A DNA stretch of 64,000 nt from Myotis daubentonii (taxonomy: Eukaryota > Chordata > Mammalia > Chiroptera > Vespertilionidae), in NCBI RefSeq assembly GCF_963259705.1, contig NC_081852.1:59458859-59522858 (forward strand), written 5' to 3'. A program made the translations under genes and the position numbers. Below, one piece after another: positions 33,201 through 62,279 of the stretch (its first letter is position 1; the number at the start of each line of letters is the position of its first letter). Under the pieces are notes generated by a model, which did no database searches, was not told where the DNA came from, and saw only the letters and a list, made by a program, of their open reading frames with translations.

Positions 33201-33612
33201 ATGTGCAAGGATGGTGCAGTCATAAATTGGTAAGCATGGCCTTAATGACAACAAAAAATGGGTCCTTCTTGCAAAAGTGCAGAATAGTGCATTGCCTAGC
33301 GGAACCCTGCCCTCCCCCGGGAAAGCACATCTCTCCGACCCTGTCAGCTTCTCCCCACTTCAGCCTCGGGAATCAGCTGCCCGTCCCCACCAGAGTTGAG
33401 CATTTGTTCCGACACAAATGCAACCTGAACCTAACCCTTCCAGACAACGCAGCCACCCTCCCTCCCGCCTCTCGGTGATGCGGTTTGTGTGCCTCTATGC
33501 AACGTTGTGAGTTATGCTCTCACCTGGCTGCACGGCTAGCTGCCCGGCGTGTCGACTTCTAAGTGCCCCAGAGAGTTAAATCCTTGTGCATGGTGTTCTG
33601 GTGGAGCAAGTT

Positions 33613-33656
33613 TGTGCACGCGCACACAAACACACACGCACGCGCACACACCCCCC
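33613..33656 (+). repeat. (CA)n-rich microsatellite
   Basis: Imperfect CA/CG dinucleotide run (CACACAAACACACACGCACG). Confidence 0.8.
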
Positions 33657-35664
33657 CCTTGCAACTTCTTTAGCACTGAGGGCGACAACCTTAGACCATC
33701 CAGGGGGGAGGCCCGCAGAGGAAGAGCTGGATGTCAGGCTGCATCCCAGGGCTGGGCGGCGTCCCTGGGCTGTGGACCCGAGCCCTCGGCGGGAAGGGAA
33801 CCCACACCAAACCTGGCTTCCACATGTGCGGTTTCCTCTGAAAAAGAGTGAAGACAAAAGCTTTATTTCAGCGCGAGCCATCCGAGGCACTCGGGCCACA
33901 CACACGGTGGAGAAGGCCTGGGAAAGCGCCAGGGGCCACGGTGCCACGTTTGAGCTTCTGCCCAGGAGATGCAAACCAGCGTTCCCGGAGGTCATGGGCC
34001 CACAAAGGTGGGTCCGTGTGCCCCACACACGAAGCCATGTGCAGAAGTGGCCTCAACCTTCCCGCAATGCCTGGGGCCGCTGCCCACGTTCCTACCCCAT
34101 CTTCATTTCTTCTCATGACTACTTAGAAAGGGGCTGTGTCAGGTAGCAATCCCTCCTTCTCGCCTTTTACGTTTGTGATGTCTGGAACAAGTTAGGAGAG
34201 GCCTTCTAACAAGGAGGCTGGGCCAGGCTGGGCCCCTGGGGCGGCAGGAGTAAGAGCAGGATGAGGGGTCAGAGGCAAAACCCCAGGGTCTCAGATTTTA
34301 GAAACTCCACAGGTTTCTAATCCAGGAGAGAACGAGAGGGTTTGTGGGCTTTTTGTTTCGGTTTCTCAGCCTAACTTCTAAGTCACCCGACAGTCCCCCA
34401 AGTAGAGCGCCGTGGATAGGCAACTGCCCGGTGATGGGGCGGTGTCCTGGTAGGGACGGCCGCCACAACCAAAGCCTCGCTGCATTTAGGAGAGCGCGGT
34501 TATGGCGTCGTGTCTATAGTGACCTGCACTGAGGAAAGGTGACGAAGTTCAGGAATAGGTGGATAACCAAAGCCATGAACCGGCTTCATGTCACGGCACC
34601 AGAATGAGCAGGGGAGGGACCAGGGGGCGCTGGGAGCCTGGTGTTTTGATGTGGGCTCCCGGCCCAGCAGGCACAAACACGTCAGAACCTCATTAAGAGC
34701 TGCGGAAGCACAACGCCTGTCGGTACCACGTGCAAATGGACTCAGACATATGGATCAGGAATCAACATTCTGATTTCTGTCAAAATAGAGCCCGAGGAAC
34801 AGGCCCTGGTGTGTTTGTGTTGGCAGTGCCGACTGCGATCAACTGTGGGGAACAGCTGCTGGCATGGGAGACGAGCACCTTCGGGGTCGGAGGAGCCACC
34901 TGGAGCAGAGGCCCGTGCGGGTGTGCGGGTGGCGAGCACCACGGAAGGCCCGGCCTTGGCCTCTCTGGGGTTCCAGAAACCACATAAGACAAGTCAGCCC
35001 GGGTCCCCACAGGGTGGGCCGGCTGACGACCAAGTGGGCGAGGGCCCAATTCCACAGACACGTACTTGGCCAGGTGAGACCCTTTAGCCTGGACCTTTGC
35101 TCTCTGCCCCCAAGCACCGCCCCTACTTCCTGTGTCCCAGATGCCCCCAAATAACCCACACAAATAGGTGTCATCGGCTCCTGGCACAAGGGAGAACGGG
35201 CTACAACAGCCTTCCCACATCATCGGAGAAACTGAAGCCAAACATTTCCAAACCAAACAGAAACAAATGAGAACCCAAACCCTGTGGGGCCAGGGCCTTT
35301 TATCCCCAAAGCTCTGACTGGGGGGAATGTCAAAAATAAATGGCCTCTCCCAGACCCAGCTTAGCTTCCTCCCTCACAGCGCTCCTGGGGACCCTTCACC
35401 TATCGGCAGGTCTCAACCGCTGCCCGGCCTGCACGGTGTGCGATGTCCCCTCTCCCCAGCGCCCACGGAGGAGAGCCCGGTGGGGCTCACGCGTGCTGGG
35501 TTGGGCCCTCCGTTCCAGGGGGAGCCACGCTCACACTGTGCCCCGCCCAGGGCTCCTCCTCCTGTTCCGGCTGCAGCTGCCTCGTCAACACGTAATAAAA
35601 GCAGCAGCTGCCTTTATGGAGCAGGTCGCAGGTGAGGACCTGCCCGGCTCTTGAATGCAGAGTT

Positions 35665-35825
35665 GGTGGGTTTTATGTGTCAGCCTGACGGGCAGTGGCT
35701 GCCCAGACATTTGCCAAACAGGATTCTGGGTGTCTGTGAGGTTGTCTGGACTAGATTGACATCTGAGTCAGCCGACTGAGCAAGCAGATTCTCCTCCCGA
35801 TGGGGTGGGCCTCACCCCAAGCAGC
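35665..35825 (+). mobile_element. Old interspersed repeat fragment
   Basis: TTTTATGTGTCAGCCTGACG ... GATTCTGGGTGTCTGTGAGG ... GGTGGGCCTCACCCCAAGCA is familiar as a widespread mammalian repeat, but I am not sure of its family name. Confidence 0.4.
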
Positions 35826-36569
35826 TGAGCCTCCAGGCGACTCAGGTTCACTCCCGTGGGGGAGCCGTTTCTATGAAATTGTGCTCCTGGGGCTGCAAAA
35901 ACTTTTTCCATTAACAGTCACTTCATAGAAAGTGACTACACGAGCATCATGGCCTGTTTCCTGGCGTTTTCTCCCAGTTACCTGGGAATCAGAGACTCGC
36001 GGCTTAACCTCAGCCGTGGCTGGTGATTCCAGGGCCACAGTGTACCCCCTCGGTGCTGCCCACCTCTCCCCTGGGGCCTGGGGACACTGGATAGTGGTGT
36101 CCTCTGGCCTTGACCGCTCCTCCGCCCAGCATCCCCCCTCCCCGGGCATCAAGGGCGCCTGTCCTCCATTCCCATGGCCCCGCATAAGCCCCCAGCCCTG
36201 GTTTTTGGAGGACCATTGCTGTGACGGGCCGTCAGGGGGTCAGGATGGACGCGGTCATTGCCAGAGGTGGGTATGGGGCGGGTGCTCATGGTGTAGGGAC
36301 TGAGGCCGGCGCTGAGTGCGTTCCCCGCCTTCCAACCATCTGAGCACATAGGATCCCACCAAGTCCACGTCAGCCCAGGGCTTGCTAGGTCAGAGCCACG
36401 CCCTCCAGGTAATGGCCGGAAGGGTGTGTAGAAGCCAGGGCAGCTGGGTCCCTCCTGCAGAGAAGGTGGCTGATCTCATCTCTGTACTGTGCATATACGT
36501 GAACTGCACAGTCCCCCACCAGTGTGGGCGCAGAATCCAACTGCCCAGGCTGCCAGGCTTCTGCCTGAC

Positions 36570-36602
36570 CACACACACACGCACACACATCGCACACACA
36601 TG
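36570..36602 (+). repeat. (CA)n microsatellite
   Basis: ACCACACACACACGCACACA and following CA-rich text. Confidence 0.75.
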
Positions 36603-36939
36603 TCACACAGACGCACTTTGCCTGCTCCCCACCGGTGCCTGTCCGTTTCCTGTCTGGGTTGCAGGCAGCAGCTCTCACAGCCCCACGAGGGGGTGTCCAG
36701 CTGTCTTTTCTGACACTGACCTCTCTGATAATGGCCCCATGGTTGTGCCACTAAAAAGACCCATTATTGCTCCAATCAAGATGGCTGCATTTCCCATCAC
36801 CGGGCAGCTGCTGCGAGAGACTGGGCTGGACCACAGAGCAGTGCGGGGGAGGGGAAGCCTCCATTTCCGCCTGTGACTCTGCAAATCTCCCAGGGCCGTT
36901 AGAGGAAAGCCTTTGCCGTACCTAAAGCAGGACGATTCT

Positions 36940-37300
36940 AAACAAAGAGCAGAAGTAAATCGCCTCAAGCCCAACAGGAACGGAAAAGCCTCGTTCACAG
37001 TATCTCGGAGGCTGAGCATCGTGTCCGTTTTGACTCCCAGGTGGACACATACCCAGAAGAAGCCCCTGCCCCTCACACTCACAGGCTTGACAAGAAAGTT
37101 CTAGAAGCACCGTTCACAAGAGAAAACCCAAGTGTCCGTCAGAGGGAGGAAAGCCCACGACATGCAGACACAAGGCGGGTGAGTCTGGGCGCAGTGATAG
37201 CAAGTGCAGAAAGCATGGCCAGAAGACACGCACAGCACCTTTCCTCTCCGTAAAGACTGGAGAGACAACACAAACTATACCTTCAGAAACACCCGTGTCT
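36940..37300 (+). mobile_element. Degenerate L1-like sequence
   Basis: Phrases such as GCACCGTTCACAAGAGAAAA and CCCAAGTGTCCGTCAGAGGG echo L1 3' sequence (actattcacaatagc ... caagtgtccatcaa). Heavily decayed. Confidence 0.3.
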
Positions 37301-38917
37301 GCAACAAAGCTCGATCGACAAGGTGCTGCCCTGGGCCTGGGACAGCAGTGACCTCTCAGGGGAGGGCAGCGATGGGCCAGGGTCCTGTGGTTGGAAGTCA
37401 CTGCGTCCACAGATGTTAGAAAGAACAGATCTCCGAGTGGCCACTCCCAACCCGTGGCGGCCTGAGCCAGGATCAGGACGAGGGCAGCTCTGTGCACCAA
37501 CACGGCAAAGGTGGAGGAAACTCGGTGACAAGGACCGGTGAGGGGGACGCACAGGAGCTGGAGTGGCCTCTCAGGCCAGCAGGGACCCCTCAAGCCAGTT
37601 AATTCTGAAAAGCAAACGCAGTGTCTCCCCCGTGGCCCCATGCAGTGGGACGCCACACAGCCCGCCACCTGCCATCAGACAAGCACGCGTCGGACCTCAG
37701 CTCTGAAGGCCTCATTTCCACGCGGGCTGGCACCCGGGGGGAGCTTTGCAGGGTGCCCGGCAGGGTCCTGTCAGCGTCTGGCATCTGGGGGCTCCCCCAC
37801 TTCAGCAGGCTTCCCTGTCCCTGCTCTCAAGACAGGCAGGCAGTGACTGGGGACGGCTCTTCCCTGAGCTCAGCCGGCCCCCCATGAACAACCTCAAAGA
37901 TCAAGCTGTTCACTCTCAGGTGAAACTCCTGTGAGTAAACACACATTTTGTTCCTTTTAAAAAAAACAATATAGGCGACGAAGACGGAAGTGTTGTTGGG
38001 TTATGGTGGAGACCATGGGAGATATTTTCAGATTCCTACTCCCTGCACACGCGGTGCTCACTAACTGGAAGTGTTCCGGACGACAGCAGCTTATCCCTGG
38101 ATTTCAAGTGACACCAGAGCCCCCTCTCTGGGCCGCGGGGTGCCTGCAGGAGCAATCGCCAGGGGCCTAGAGGAGGGGCTGCTCTTGGCGTTCAGGGCCT
38201 GCCCACCAGGAGCTGTAAATCTGGGTCTGCTGACACGCAATCCCCTCATCTCAGCTTCCTGCCCGCACTAGGCAGACGGGCCCTCCCCACCACCCCCGGT
38301 GCAATGGGGACCAGGCATGCCCACTAGCCAGAGCGCTGCCCCTGCCTCCCAGGGTGTGGTGACATGGGGTCATGGAGGACGCTCCAGGCAGGACTGGCCA
38401 ACCACAGAGCAGGACGTGGTCCAGCCAAGCAGAGGGGTTTTGTTTTTAAAAAGGAGTCCTTCACAGTGGGGGTGAGAGAGGACAAAGAAGGGGAACAACG
38501 ACGGGCAAAATAGGTGTTTCCGCCAAAACTGTGCCCCAAATGCAAAGAGCCGGGCTGGCTCACGGGAGGCCCTGAGTGATGCCCACAGGACAGAAGCCAC
38601 CGCCACCCGGGAGCCTTTCCGGGGACCCTGGGCAGTATGTTTCCATACAGGCGTGTGCCCCTGTGATGTGCGATGTCCGCTGCTCCCCCCACGGGTGGCT
38701 CTGAGGCCAGGCGGTGACTGTGGACTGTCCTTGCCAGGCACTGGTGGTCAGCACTTTCCTGATCGCTCTGAGAGGCACCTGAGCTCCGTGGGGGTTTGAG
38801 CGCCCTCGTGTGGCTCTCAGGGTGTCTCCAGCACCAGGCAGGACCAGGCAGGTCTCACTCTGTTCCGGAGGAAGCATGTCAAACTCCCAGCCCATGGGCC
38901 GCTTGCTTGCTCTAGAG

Positions 38918-39136
38918 CAGTGGTTCTCAACCTTCCTAATGCCGACCCTTTAATACAGCTCCTCATGTTGTGGTGACCCCCAATTTCGTTGTTACAAATT
39001 GAACATAATTAAAGCATAGTGATTCATCACAAAAACAATATGTAATTATGTATGTTTTCCGATGGCCTTAGGCGACCCCTGTGAAAGGGTCGTTCGACCC
39101 CCAAAGGGGTCGCGACCCACAGGTTGAGAACCGCTG
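38918..39136 (-). mobile_element. SPIN-like (Space Invader) non-autonomous hAT element
   Basis: 219 bp with inverted termini CAGTGGTTCTCAACCTT / AGGTTGAGAACCGCTG and a perfect 8-bp duplication CTCTAGAG (38910-38917 and 39137-39144). On the - strand the interior begins with GTGGGTCGCGACCCCTTTGG and AACGACCCTTTCACAGGGGT, which match my memory of SPIN_NA elements. No transposase. Confidence 0.88.
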
Positions 39137-41441
39137 CTCTAGAGGGACCTTGCTAGCCCGAGGCTGTGCTGAGCACCCTGGGGGACCAGATACTGCCTGG
39201 GCTGGGGCCCCCTATCGGGCTCACCGCCTGCCTCTTTAGGGAACATACACGCGGACGTTCTATCTGAGACACGAAGGGAACGTCACGGACCCTTGCTGAA
39301 TAAGCAGGTGGCAGGCTCAGCTCTTCCTCCTCCCAGGCCGGCTCTGCCTCTGCCTCTGCTTCGGCTCAGTGCTCGCTCCCCTTTCTACAAGGACAATGAC
39401 GGTGCCCACTGTGTGGCACAGGGGCTCTTCGGTAGTCACTGTTGGCACCTTACAGACTCGGAAACCAGACCTGGCTCGCCCGGCACCAGAGCCTTACCTC
39501 GCCCTCCTCCCTCCTCGCCTGTCCTCCTCCCTCCTGGGGCTCCCCCCTTGTACTGCCCCCTGGCCTGGGGCAGGGAGCAGAGGTGACTGGGGCCAGGTGG
39601 CTGGGATGCATCTGGGACACACGGGAAGCCCGCTGAGCTGGGAGTCGGGGTTGGAGAGAAGGATGGCTCCATAAGATAACGTAGGAAGCTTTCTCTTTTT
39701 TAAGATTCTGGGGGCAGCAAGATGGGGGGCAGGGCGAGCTAAGATCCAGTGGGGGCTGGAGCAGATGTGGGGGGGCCTTTCACAAGCTCTTCCCAGAGCA
39801 GAGATGAGGCCATACACATAGCTCAGGGACAGTCCCTGGCATGTCCATAGGGGGCTCAGGGAGGCCTTGGCTGGCCTGGGGTGTGTCCTGGGTCTGGGCT
39901 GAGGAGGCCCACATGGGGTCAGCTCATGAAGGAGACAGTGAGGATCCCCTACATGGACACCCTCTGGGGATCAGACCTGGTCCAGGGGTGGTAATGGGGA
40001 GTGAGCCACCCCCACCTGGCCCCACCCACCCATATAGACACAGAGGAGCGTCCCAGCAAACTGACCCACATTTAAAAGAGGCCGCACTGGACTGAGCAGG
40101 ATCAAATAAGGTGGAGTCCCGTGGTCAGATGGAGGTCAGCGCCCCACCAAGGGCCCCCAGCAGGCGGGAGGGAAGCGCTGTCCCCATGGACGTGAGGCAG
40201 TGCCTTACCTGCTCGCCACCTCGGCGTCCGGCTCCCTCCTCACCTTCCCAGGTGCCCTGAGTGTGAAGGGCAGAGTTCTGGACAGGGCAGCTTCAACCAC
40301 ACTCGGCTCCCTGTACCCTCAGGCCTTGGGTGGGCGGCAACCAGCACCCAGGCCTCCATGGAGTCTGGGCTGCGCTGCTGGAGGTGGCCGCCAGGATCTA
40401 TGAGGAGGTCAGAGCCCTGTCCGGGGACCTGCCGTGTCGTCCACCTGCCGTCGTCATGTTCAGTCCCACCAGGCTCCCAGCCAAGGCTCAGGGCGGCCTC
40501 AGCCTTCATATCTCCGGTGGTCAGGAGGCCGCGGGGGTTGGCATGGAGCAGCGTGGCAGCTGCGGCCCCATCTGTGCCCACGGGCATCAGCATCAAACAA
40601 GGGAGGGCATCGTGACGTGTCCATCAGTAAGTGCTTGGGACCCCAGTGAGCGAGTCGCAGCGTCAGCGTAGCCCAGCTGTGGCGGCCCAGGGAGACCGCC
40701 CTCGGGACGTCCGGAACGCAGGTCACCATCGCGGCCATAGCCTGATTCTGTCATTTTGTGGGGCGCCTGCGTTTTTCTGAGAATCCTCCTTGGAGACCAA
40801 GTAACAGCTACTGCGGGAACCAGGAGGGGTGGGCTGCAGGCTCGGGGACTCGTGTCCCTGGAACTGGGACTGGGGGGCTGCGCCCCGAGGAGGGACCCCA
40901 GGGTCCAGTAGCCAAGACCAAGCTCTTCCCGAGGAGCCCAGTCAGGAAACTAGTTCTCGCTCCGGCTCGTCAGGGTGGACAGCGCCCGCTCAGAGCAGCT
41001 CCAGCCCCCCTCTCGGCCGCTTCCTTAACAGGAGGGGGTCCGCACAGGCCAGAGCCTCCCGGGTCCGCGGGGATGACGGAGGCGGTCTCCATTGGCCACC
41101 CCGGCACCTGCTGCCGTCTAGTCCAGCCAGAGGGACGGGGTCTGGCTCCTCTGGGGGCTGGAAGAACAGAGACAAGGACACGTCAGGGCGGCGGCTCAGC
41201 GACAGGCAGCGGCTGCAGGATGAGGCCCCTGGGAAAGGGCCGCCACCCTCCCGGGGAAGGTCCTCTCGGCACCCTGTGAAGGGCGGTGCCTTGGACACAC
41301 ATAGATGTGTCCTCTCATCTTGTCTCGGGAGGAGGCGGTGGTCAACCTCCACGTGTGGCCCAGGCGTGAAAGCCGCAGCGATGGCCCACAGCTTAGCACG
41401 ATCAGGGACGTGAACGAGCCAGCGCGTCCGGGAGGCTAGCC

Positions 41442-41655
41442 CAGCCGTGGGCAAACTACGGCCCGCAGGCCGGATCCGGCCTGTTTGAAATGAATAAAAC
41501 TAAAGAAAAAAAAGACCGTACCCTTTTATGTAATGGTGTTTACTTTGAATTTATATTAGTTCACACAAACACCCCATCCATGCTTTTGTTCCGGCCCTCC
41601 GGTCCAGTTTAAGAACCCATTGTGGCCCTCGAGTCAAAAAGTTTGCCCACCCCTG
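41442..41655 (+). mobile_element. Non-autonomous hAT element, copy 1 (CCGTGGGCAAACTACGG family)
   Basis: 214 bp with termini CAGCCGTGGGCAAACT / AGTTTGCCCACCCCTG and a perfect 8-bp duplication GGCTAGCC (41434-41441 and 41656-41663). Interior has no reading frame. It is almost identical to 62066-62279. Confidence 0.9.
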
Positions 41656-41993
41656 GGCTAGCCTCTCTGGCCGGGCCTCCAGCGGGACCCAGGCTCGTAC
41701 CCGATCCCACGGGGGAAGGACAAAGACCGTGACAGTGCGCTGTCAGCGCTCGTGCCCCAGACACAGGAAACACAGTCGCAAGGCTTTTGAGGCGCACGCA
41801 GCCCTTCACTGTGCTGGGGGGAGTCCTTGCCCCCCTTCCTTGTCAAGAAAGGCAAGCGCCCTGAGCCCTCTGACGACCACAGCCCCTCTGAATCCTGGCC
41901 CCGCCCGGGGCTGAGGGTCCTGGGCTGCCGGGCACCTCCTGGGCTGGCAGGAGGCAGATGGGACCCTCGCCCGGTAACTCTAGGCAATGACAT

Positions 41994-41999
41994 ACTCAC
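41994..41999 (-). other. JAKMIP3: Splice donor 22 nt after the JAKMIP3 stop codon
   Basis: ACTCAC on + is GTGAGT on the gene strand. It follows ...CCTGACGTG, 22 nt beyond the TAG. This is closer than the usual 50-55 nt threshold, so splicing here would not be expected to trigger nonsense-mediated decay. Confidence 0.55.
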
Positions 42000-42021
42000 C
42001 ACGTCAGGGTGCCCGGGCGAG

Positions 42022-59213
<17,192 letters not shown>

Positions 59214-59499
59214 CTACAAGGAGAACAGAACACAATCACACAGGCAGGCAGGATGCAGATCTGTTACCATAGCAACAGGCAGAATGCACAAGCATCAGGA
59301 GGGGTCCCCCCCCACACACGGCAGCCCTCCCCACTCTCCCTGTGCTCAACCTCCTAACAGCTGCGAGGAGCCACCTGCCTCCCAGCCCCTCCTCCTGGCG
59401 GCCATAGGTGCGTCTGAGGCCCAAGGTGGGCTGCCCTCAGAGGGGAGGGCAGAGCCAGCCCCACCACTGCCCACTCCTCAGACACGCAGACGCGGGTGG

Positions 59500-59935
59500 C
59501 ATGGGCATCATTACAAACGACGCTAGATTTGCAAGAAGACTCGGTTTAAAACAGAGCAGGATAGGGCGCCTCGCTGCTTTGCGCGCTGTTTAAGGTTACA
59601 GTAAGCTAATAAATCAGCCGTCTGCTGAAGTCAGCTGGGAAACAAAGAGATGAGACGTCTAATTAGCCCAGATCGCAGCATTCATGGGGAAGCGGTGAAC
59701 TGAATAGAAAAAAGAAAAAGAAATCCTTAATTGCTAAATTCCTATTTACTGGAACTCACAGAAATGCAGAGGCAACACAGTCAATTAGTGGAAACAGAGA
59801 GGCCAGTGAAGAGAAAACCAGATTAACACGCAGCTATATCCTGTGACCTGACATTTCCCCTCTGACGGGGATACTTCGCAAACATCCTTTTTCTTTCACC
59901 AGGAAACAAGGAAATCAGTCTCTGCTCACTCATCC
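59500..59935. promoter_or_regulatory. Candidate conserved non-coding element (homeobox-site cluster)
   Basis: AT-rich island within GC-rich intron with TAATTA (59660-59665), TTAATTG (59727-59733) and CAATTA (59782-59787), no repeat resemblance and no coding frame. Conservation is inferred from appearance only. Confidence 0.35.
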
Positions 59936-60013
59936 CACTTCAATCCGCTGCTTCAGAGGGCGGGCGGGTTTGATTTTTTAACGATGGGAAACTCACTTTA
60001 AGATCACAGTGTC

Positions 60014-60096
60014 GGGAGGGAAGGTGGGGGTTAATGGGGGGATGAGGACACATTTATAATACCTTAACCAATAAAGAAATTAAAGATTAAAAAAAA
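60014..60096 (+). mobile_element. 5'-truncated LINE-1 tail (short retroinsertion)
   Basis: 83 bp ending ACCTTAACCAATAAAGAAAT plus an A-rich tail. Flanked by a perfect 13-bp target duplication AGATCACAGTGTC (60001-60013 and 60097-60109). The layout is that of an L1-machinery insertion; L1 identity rests on the tail sequence. Confidence 0.7.
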
Positions 60097-60205
60097 AGAT
60101 CACAGTGTCTCCCAGGGGGTCCTCCTAAGGCCCTGGGACTCTCGCATGCAGTGTCTCCACTGAAAATTCTCAGCCAAGGGCACGTTCCTACATCTTCTAC
60201 TCCTG

Positions 60206-61570
60206 TCATAGTCACCTGCCGCTTACTCACGGGGACATGTTCTGAGAAATGCCTGATTAGGTGATTTTATTGTCCTGTGAACATCACAGAGGCACATAAA
60301 TCCAGGCAGTATAGCCTGCTGCTCACCTGGGCTACATGGTACACCCTACTGCACACCTGGGCTACATGGTACAGCCTACTGCTCACCTGGGCTACATGGT
60401 ACAGCCTACTGCTCACCTGGGCTACATGGTACAGCCTACTGCTCACCTGGGCTCCATAGTTTAACCTACTGCACACCTGGGCTACGTGGTCTAGCTTTCT
60501 TCCACATGCCATTCATACACTCCTTGGTGACACCACCCAAGCTCAAGCAATGCAGTCACGGACGTTGTGATCCTTCCAGAATTACATCAGTGTCTTCTCA
60601 GCATCTTCCTCCATTGCAGCAATAGCTTGGGCAAAGGTCCTCCTCAGGTAACAGGCCTGAAAAGCTGCTATAACTCCTTGATCCACGGTTTTTGGAGGGA
60701 GAAGCACCATGTTGATCTTGGATGAAGATCACTAAGGAAAGGAGGATGTCCAGGAGCGTTATCAACCATAAGCAGATCTTGAAAGGCATGTTGTTCTCCA
60801 CACAGCAATTCAGGAAGGCGTCTCGGAGGAGGAGCCGGGTCCTCCTTCACTTCTCGTTGCTCCCATAGGAGACCTGCAGTAAAATGCCTGAAGGCCCTGG
60901 GTTCTCACTGTGCCCAACCACAAAGGGATTTTATCTGTAGCCCGTAACATTGCCCCCAAACAATGTCCTTAAAGACCTTGAACCCTGGCATCCACCTGGC
61001 CTCCTTATGGGTGAAAGTCCTTTCAGGCATCCGTTTCCAGAATCGGGAGGTTTCATCCATATTGAATATTTGCTCAGGGAAGTAATAGTATTCCTCCTCA
61101 ATCAGGTTATCTAGAGTTTCCAACAATTCCTCAGCTGCCCTCACACCAGCATGCGCAGACTCGCCACTCACTCTCACGTTACGGAATGAGTAACGATTCT
61201 TGAATCGCTTAAACCACCCAGAACCAGCAGTAAATTCAACACCGTAGTTGGATCCAGCCTGTCCTTTCAACATCGCAAACCTTTTGCTTTGGCCGCGGTC
61301 ATCATGGTGCTCAGAGGGATGCATGTTTGCATCTGGTCTTCAGCTCAGGTCACTAGAAGTTTCTCCATGTTTGATATAGGCCCTCCTAGAATCTTGGTTA
61401 GTCTCATTGCTTCGATTAAGCAGATCCTTCAATTGCCTCCATCACTTGGTTCTTGTTCATGATCATAGCTGTGGTGGAATGGGACACGCCTGACTGGGGA
61501 GCAATCACCATCCTGATTTTCCACCTTCATGTCCTTAATCCCTTTCCTTTTCTTTCCAGGACCCCCACCT
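60206..61570 (-). pseudogene. Tigger (pogo-type) transposase pseudogene
   Basis: - strand relic of a Tigger DNA transposon. Near 61570-61440 the start reads like the CENP-B-type N-terminus (PGKKRK...). A 139-codon open piece at 60905-61324 carries FNMDETSRFWKRMPERTF, the catalytic-domain signature, and GWFKRFKNRYSFRNV. The frame is broken by several shifts and stops, with further decayed fragments at 60598-60850. The low-coordinate end has GGGACATGTTCTGAGAAATG, as in Tigger-type termini. Dead element with no host function expected. Confidence 0.85.
60311..60495 (+). repeat. 30-bp tandem repeat inside the Tigger relic
   Basis: About six exact-period copies of GCTACATGGTACAGCC + TACTGCTCACCTGG. 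Both strands stay open because 30 is a multiple of three; the frames are artefacts. Confidence 0.92.
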
Positions 61571-61643
61571 CACCTCACCACCAAGAACTCCCCCTGCCTC
61601 AGCCCCTCACTCCCAGTTATAGGAGGTATAGAGAAATGGCAGG

Positions 61644-61860
61644 GCCCGGCTGGCATGGCTCAGTGGTTGAGTGCGACCTATGAACTAGGAAGTAGGTCAC
61701 AGTTTGATTCCCAGTTGAGGCATAGGCCCAGGTTTCAGGCTCGATCCCCAGTGTGGGGTATGCAGGAGGCAGGCAATCAATGATTCTCTTTCATCATTGA
61801 TGTTTCTATCTCTCCCTCTCTCTTCCTCTCTGAAATCAATAAAAATATATTTTTAAGAAC
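61644..61860 (+). mobile_element. VES-type SINE
   Basis: GCCCGGCTGGCATGGCTCAG head, GCAGGAGGCAGGCAATCAAT, CATTGATGTTTCTATCTCTC and an AATAAAAATATATTTTT tail. Confidence 0.9.
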
Positions 61861-62065
61861 ATTTTTATTAAATTCATTAGTTAATAAGGGGACAAGTAAG
61901 TGTTGCAGCCAATTTGAATGAGGATTTGATCTAAAGAGAGTTGCGCCGCCAGCCTGGCAAAGACCATTTGCAGTGTCTGAAGAAGAGTCATTTGTCTGTC
62001 TGTGGACAGTAATGGCTGCATTGCTAAAGGTTTCCTCCAGGTAAAGGTCTGTCTCTGCAGACTCT

Positions 62066-62279
62066 CAGCCGTGGGCAAACTACGGCCCGCGGGCCGGATC
62101 CGGCCTGTTTGAAATGAATAAAACTTAAAAAAAAGAAGACCGTACCCTTTTATGTAATAATGTTTACTTTGAATTTATATTAGTTCACACAAACACTCCA
62201 TCCATGCTTTTGTTCCGGCCCTCCAGTCCAGTTTAAGAACCCATTGTGGCCCTCGAGTCAAAAAGTTTGCCCACCCCTG
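62066..62279 (+). mobile_element. Non-autonomous hAT element, copy 2 (CCGTGGGCAAACTACGG family)
   Basis: 214 bp, near-identical to 41442-41655, with the same termini (CAGCCGTGGGCAAACT / AGTTTGCCCACCCCTG). No clear 8-bp duplication (CAGACTCT vs GCTAGATC). Confidence 0.87.

Larger units (their letters stand above)
33201..41999 (-). other. JAKMIP3: Region between last JAKMIP3 coding exon and its distal 3' end
   Basis: 8.8 kb with no exon I can support. It holds a (CA)-rich run near 33613-33656, an old interspersed-repeat fragment near 35665-35825, degenerate L1-like sequence near 36940-37300, a SPIN-like hAT element at 38918-39136 and a second hAT element at 41442-41655. It is probably intronic, 3' UTR, or both. 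Confidence 0.45.

Noticed and set aside
40209..40250. Short candidate 3' UTR exon of JAKMIP3 ending at a GTAAGG donor on the - strand
   Set aside because: The donor is good but no convincing pyrimidine-rich acceptor precedes it; not supportable without transcripts.
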